A stretch of 13,964 nucleotides of DNA. Origin: Nitrospiraceae bacterium. GTDB taxonomy: Bacteria; Nitrospirota; Thermodesulfovibrionia; UBA6902. The stretch covers positions 669,533 to 683,496 of the forward strand of contig CP070644.1 of assembly GCA_020354155.1 (NCBI GenBank). The letters are read 5' to 3'. A program made the position numbers and the translations under genes. Below the pieces are notes generated by a model. That model was given only the letters and a program-made list of their open reading frames with translations. It made no database searches and was not told the origin of the DNA. Shown here piece after piece: positions 13,901-13,964 of this stretch; position 1 is the stretch's first letter; each line of letters begins with the position of its first letter.

Positions 13901-13964
13901 ATGGAATTTGACACACTTGATTTACACGCAAGTATTGCGGCTGGCATCAAAGCCGCAGGCTTTA
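13901..13964 (+). CDS. DEAD-box ATP-dependent RNA helicase, N-terminal fragment
   Basis: The first 21 codons of a gene running off the right edge. The translation MEFDTLDLHASIAAGIKAAGF matches the start of RhlE/RhlB/CsdA-type DEAD-box helicases, where an F-x-x-L-x-L-x-x-x-I-x-x-G-[IV]-x-x-[AL]-G-[FY] segment precedes the Q motif (TPIQ). Such proteins unwind short RNA duplexes during ribosome assembly and RNA decay and are often cold-induced. AAGGAG (13883-13888) precedes the ATG by 12 nt, longer than usual. The helicase motifs themselves are outside the window, so the subfamily is not assigned. Confidence 0.7.
   Translation, partial: MEFDTLDLHASIAAGIKAAGF

Noticed and set aside
13328..13950. 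Three overlapping minus-strand frames (60-109 codons) in the right-hand gene-free region
   Set aside because: They overlap each other in different frames, cross several hairpins, run antisense to the helicase leader and gene, and show no conserved motif.

Overview
The window looks like chromosomal DNA of a Gram-negative, probably anaerobic or facultative bacterium with moderate GC. Clues are an EtfA carrying a fused 2x[4Fe-4S] ferredoxin domain, an EtfB with electron-bifurcation-type motifs, and an exported ankyrin protein. A Nitrospirota or Desulfobacterota-like lineage would fit, but this is inferred from gene content only and no phylogenetic marker was compared.

Layout. Position 1-53 is the first 17 codons of a minus-strand gene that looks like an AMP-forming acyl-CoA (acetyl-CoA type) synthetase. 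From 366 to 12144 ten complete genes and one complete small ribosomal-protein gene all read on the minus strand. In transcription order they are valS, nadC, yceD (DUF177), rpmF, plsX, fabH, an acyl-CoA dehydrogenase, an exported ankyrin-repeat protein, etfB, etfA (ferredoxin-fused) and a malonyl-CoA:ACP transacylase. A near-consensus sigma-70 promoter at 8438-8467 starts the yceD-rpmF-plsX-fabH block. In that block the genes are 2 bp apart (yceD/rpmF) or overlap (rpmF/plsX by 4 bp, plsX/fabH by 11 bp with a TTG start). The next block (acd-ank-etfB-etfA) has short gaps and a 10-bp etfB/etfA overlap. fabD stands apart behind 283 bp of gene-free DNA and has its own strong Shine-Dalgarno. It resembles the discrete acyltransferases of trans-AT polyketide systems more than a housekeeping FabD.

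The right-hand end is accessory in character. Position 12145-12533 holds dyad-containing interspersed repeats. Next comes a plus-strand type II toxin-antitoxin pair (ribbon-helix-helix antitoxin, RelE/ParE-like toxin, 12534-13050) with phased repeats in its promoter. Then 13051-13680 has no gene but contains a 25-bp tandem repeat and a dense run of perfect hairpins, including a nested inverted repeat over 13248-13370. The window closes with the start of a DEAD-box RNA helicase gene at 13901, preceded by a leader that can form mutually exclusive hairpins.

Working together: YceD/L32 link ribosome supply to membrane lipid synthesis (PlsX acyl-phosphate for phospholipid, FabH for initiation of fatty-acid synthesis). 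The adjoining acyl-CoA dehydrogenase and EtfAB form an acyl-CoA redox unit that may exchange electrons with ferredoxin. The acyl-CoA synthetase and transacylase at the left end would supply and load acyl groups. The most unusual points are the ankyrin gene between the dehydrogenase and its likely ETF partner, the trans-AT-like transacylase, the hairpin-rich non-coding element, and the switch-like helicase leader.
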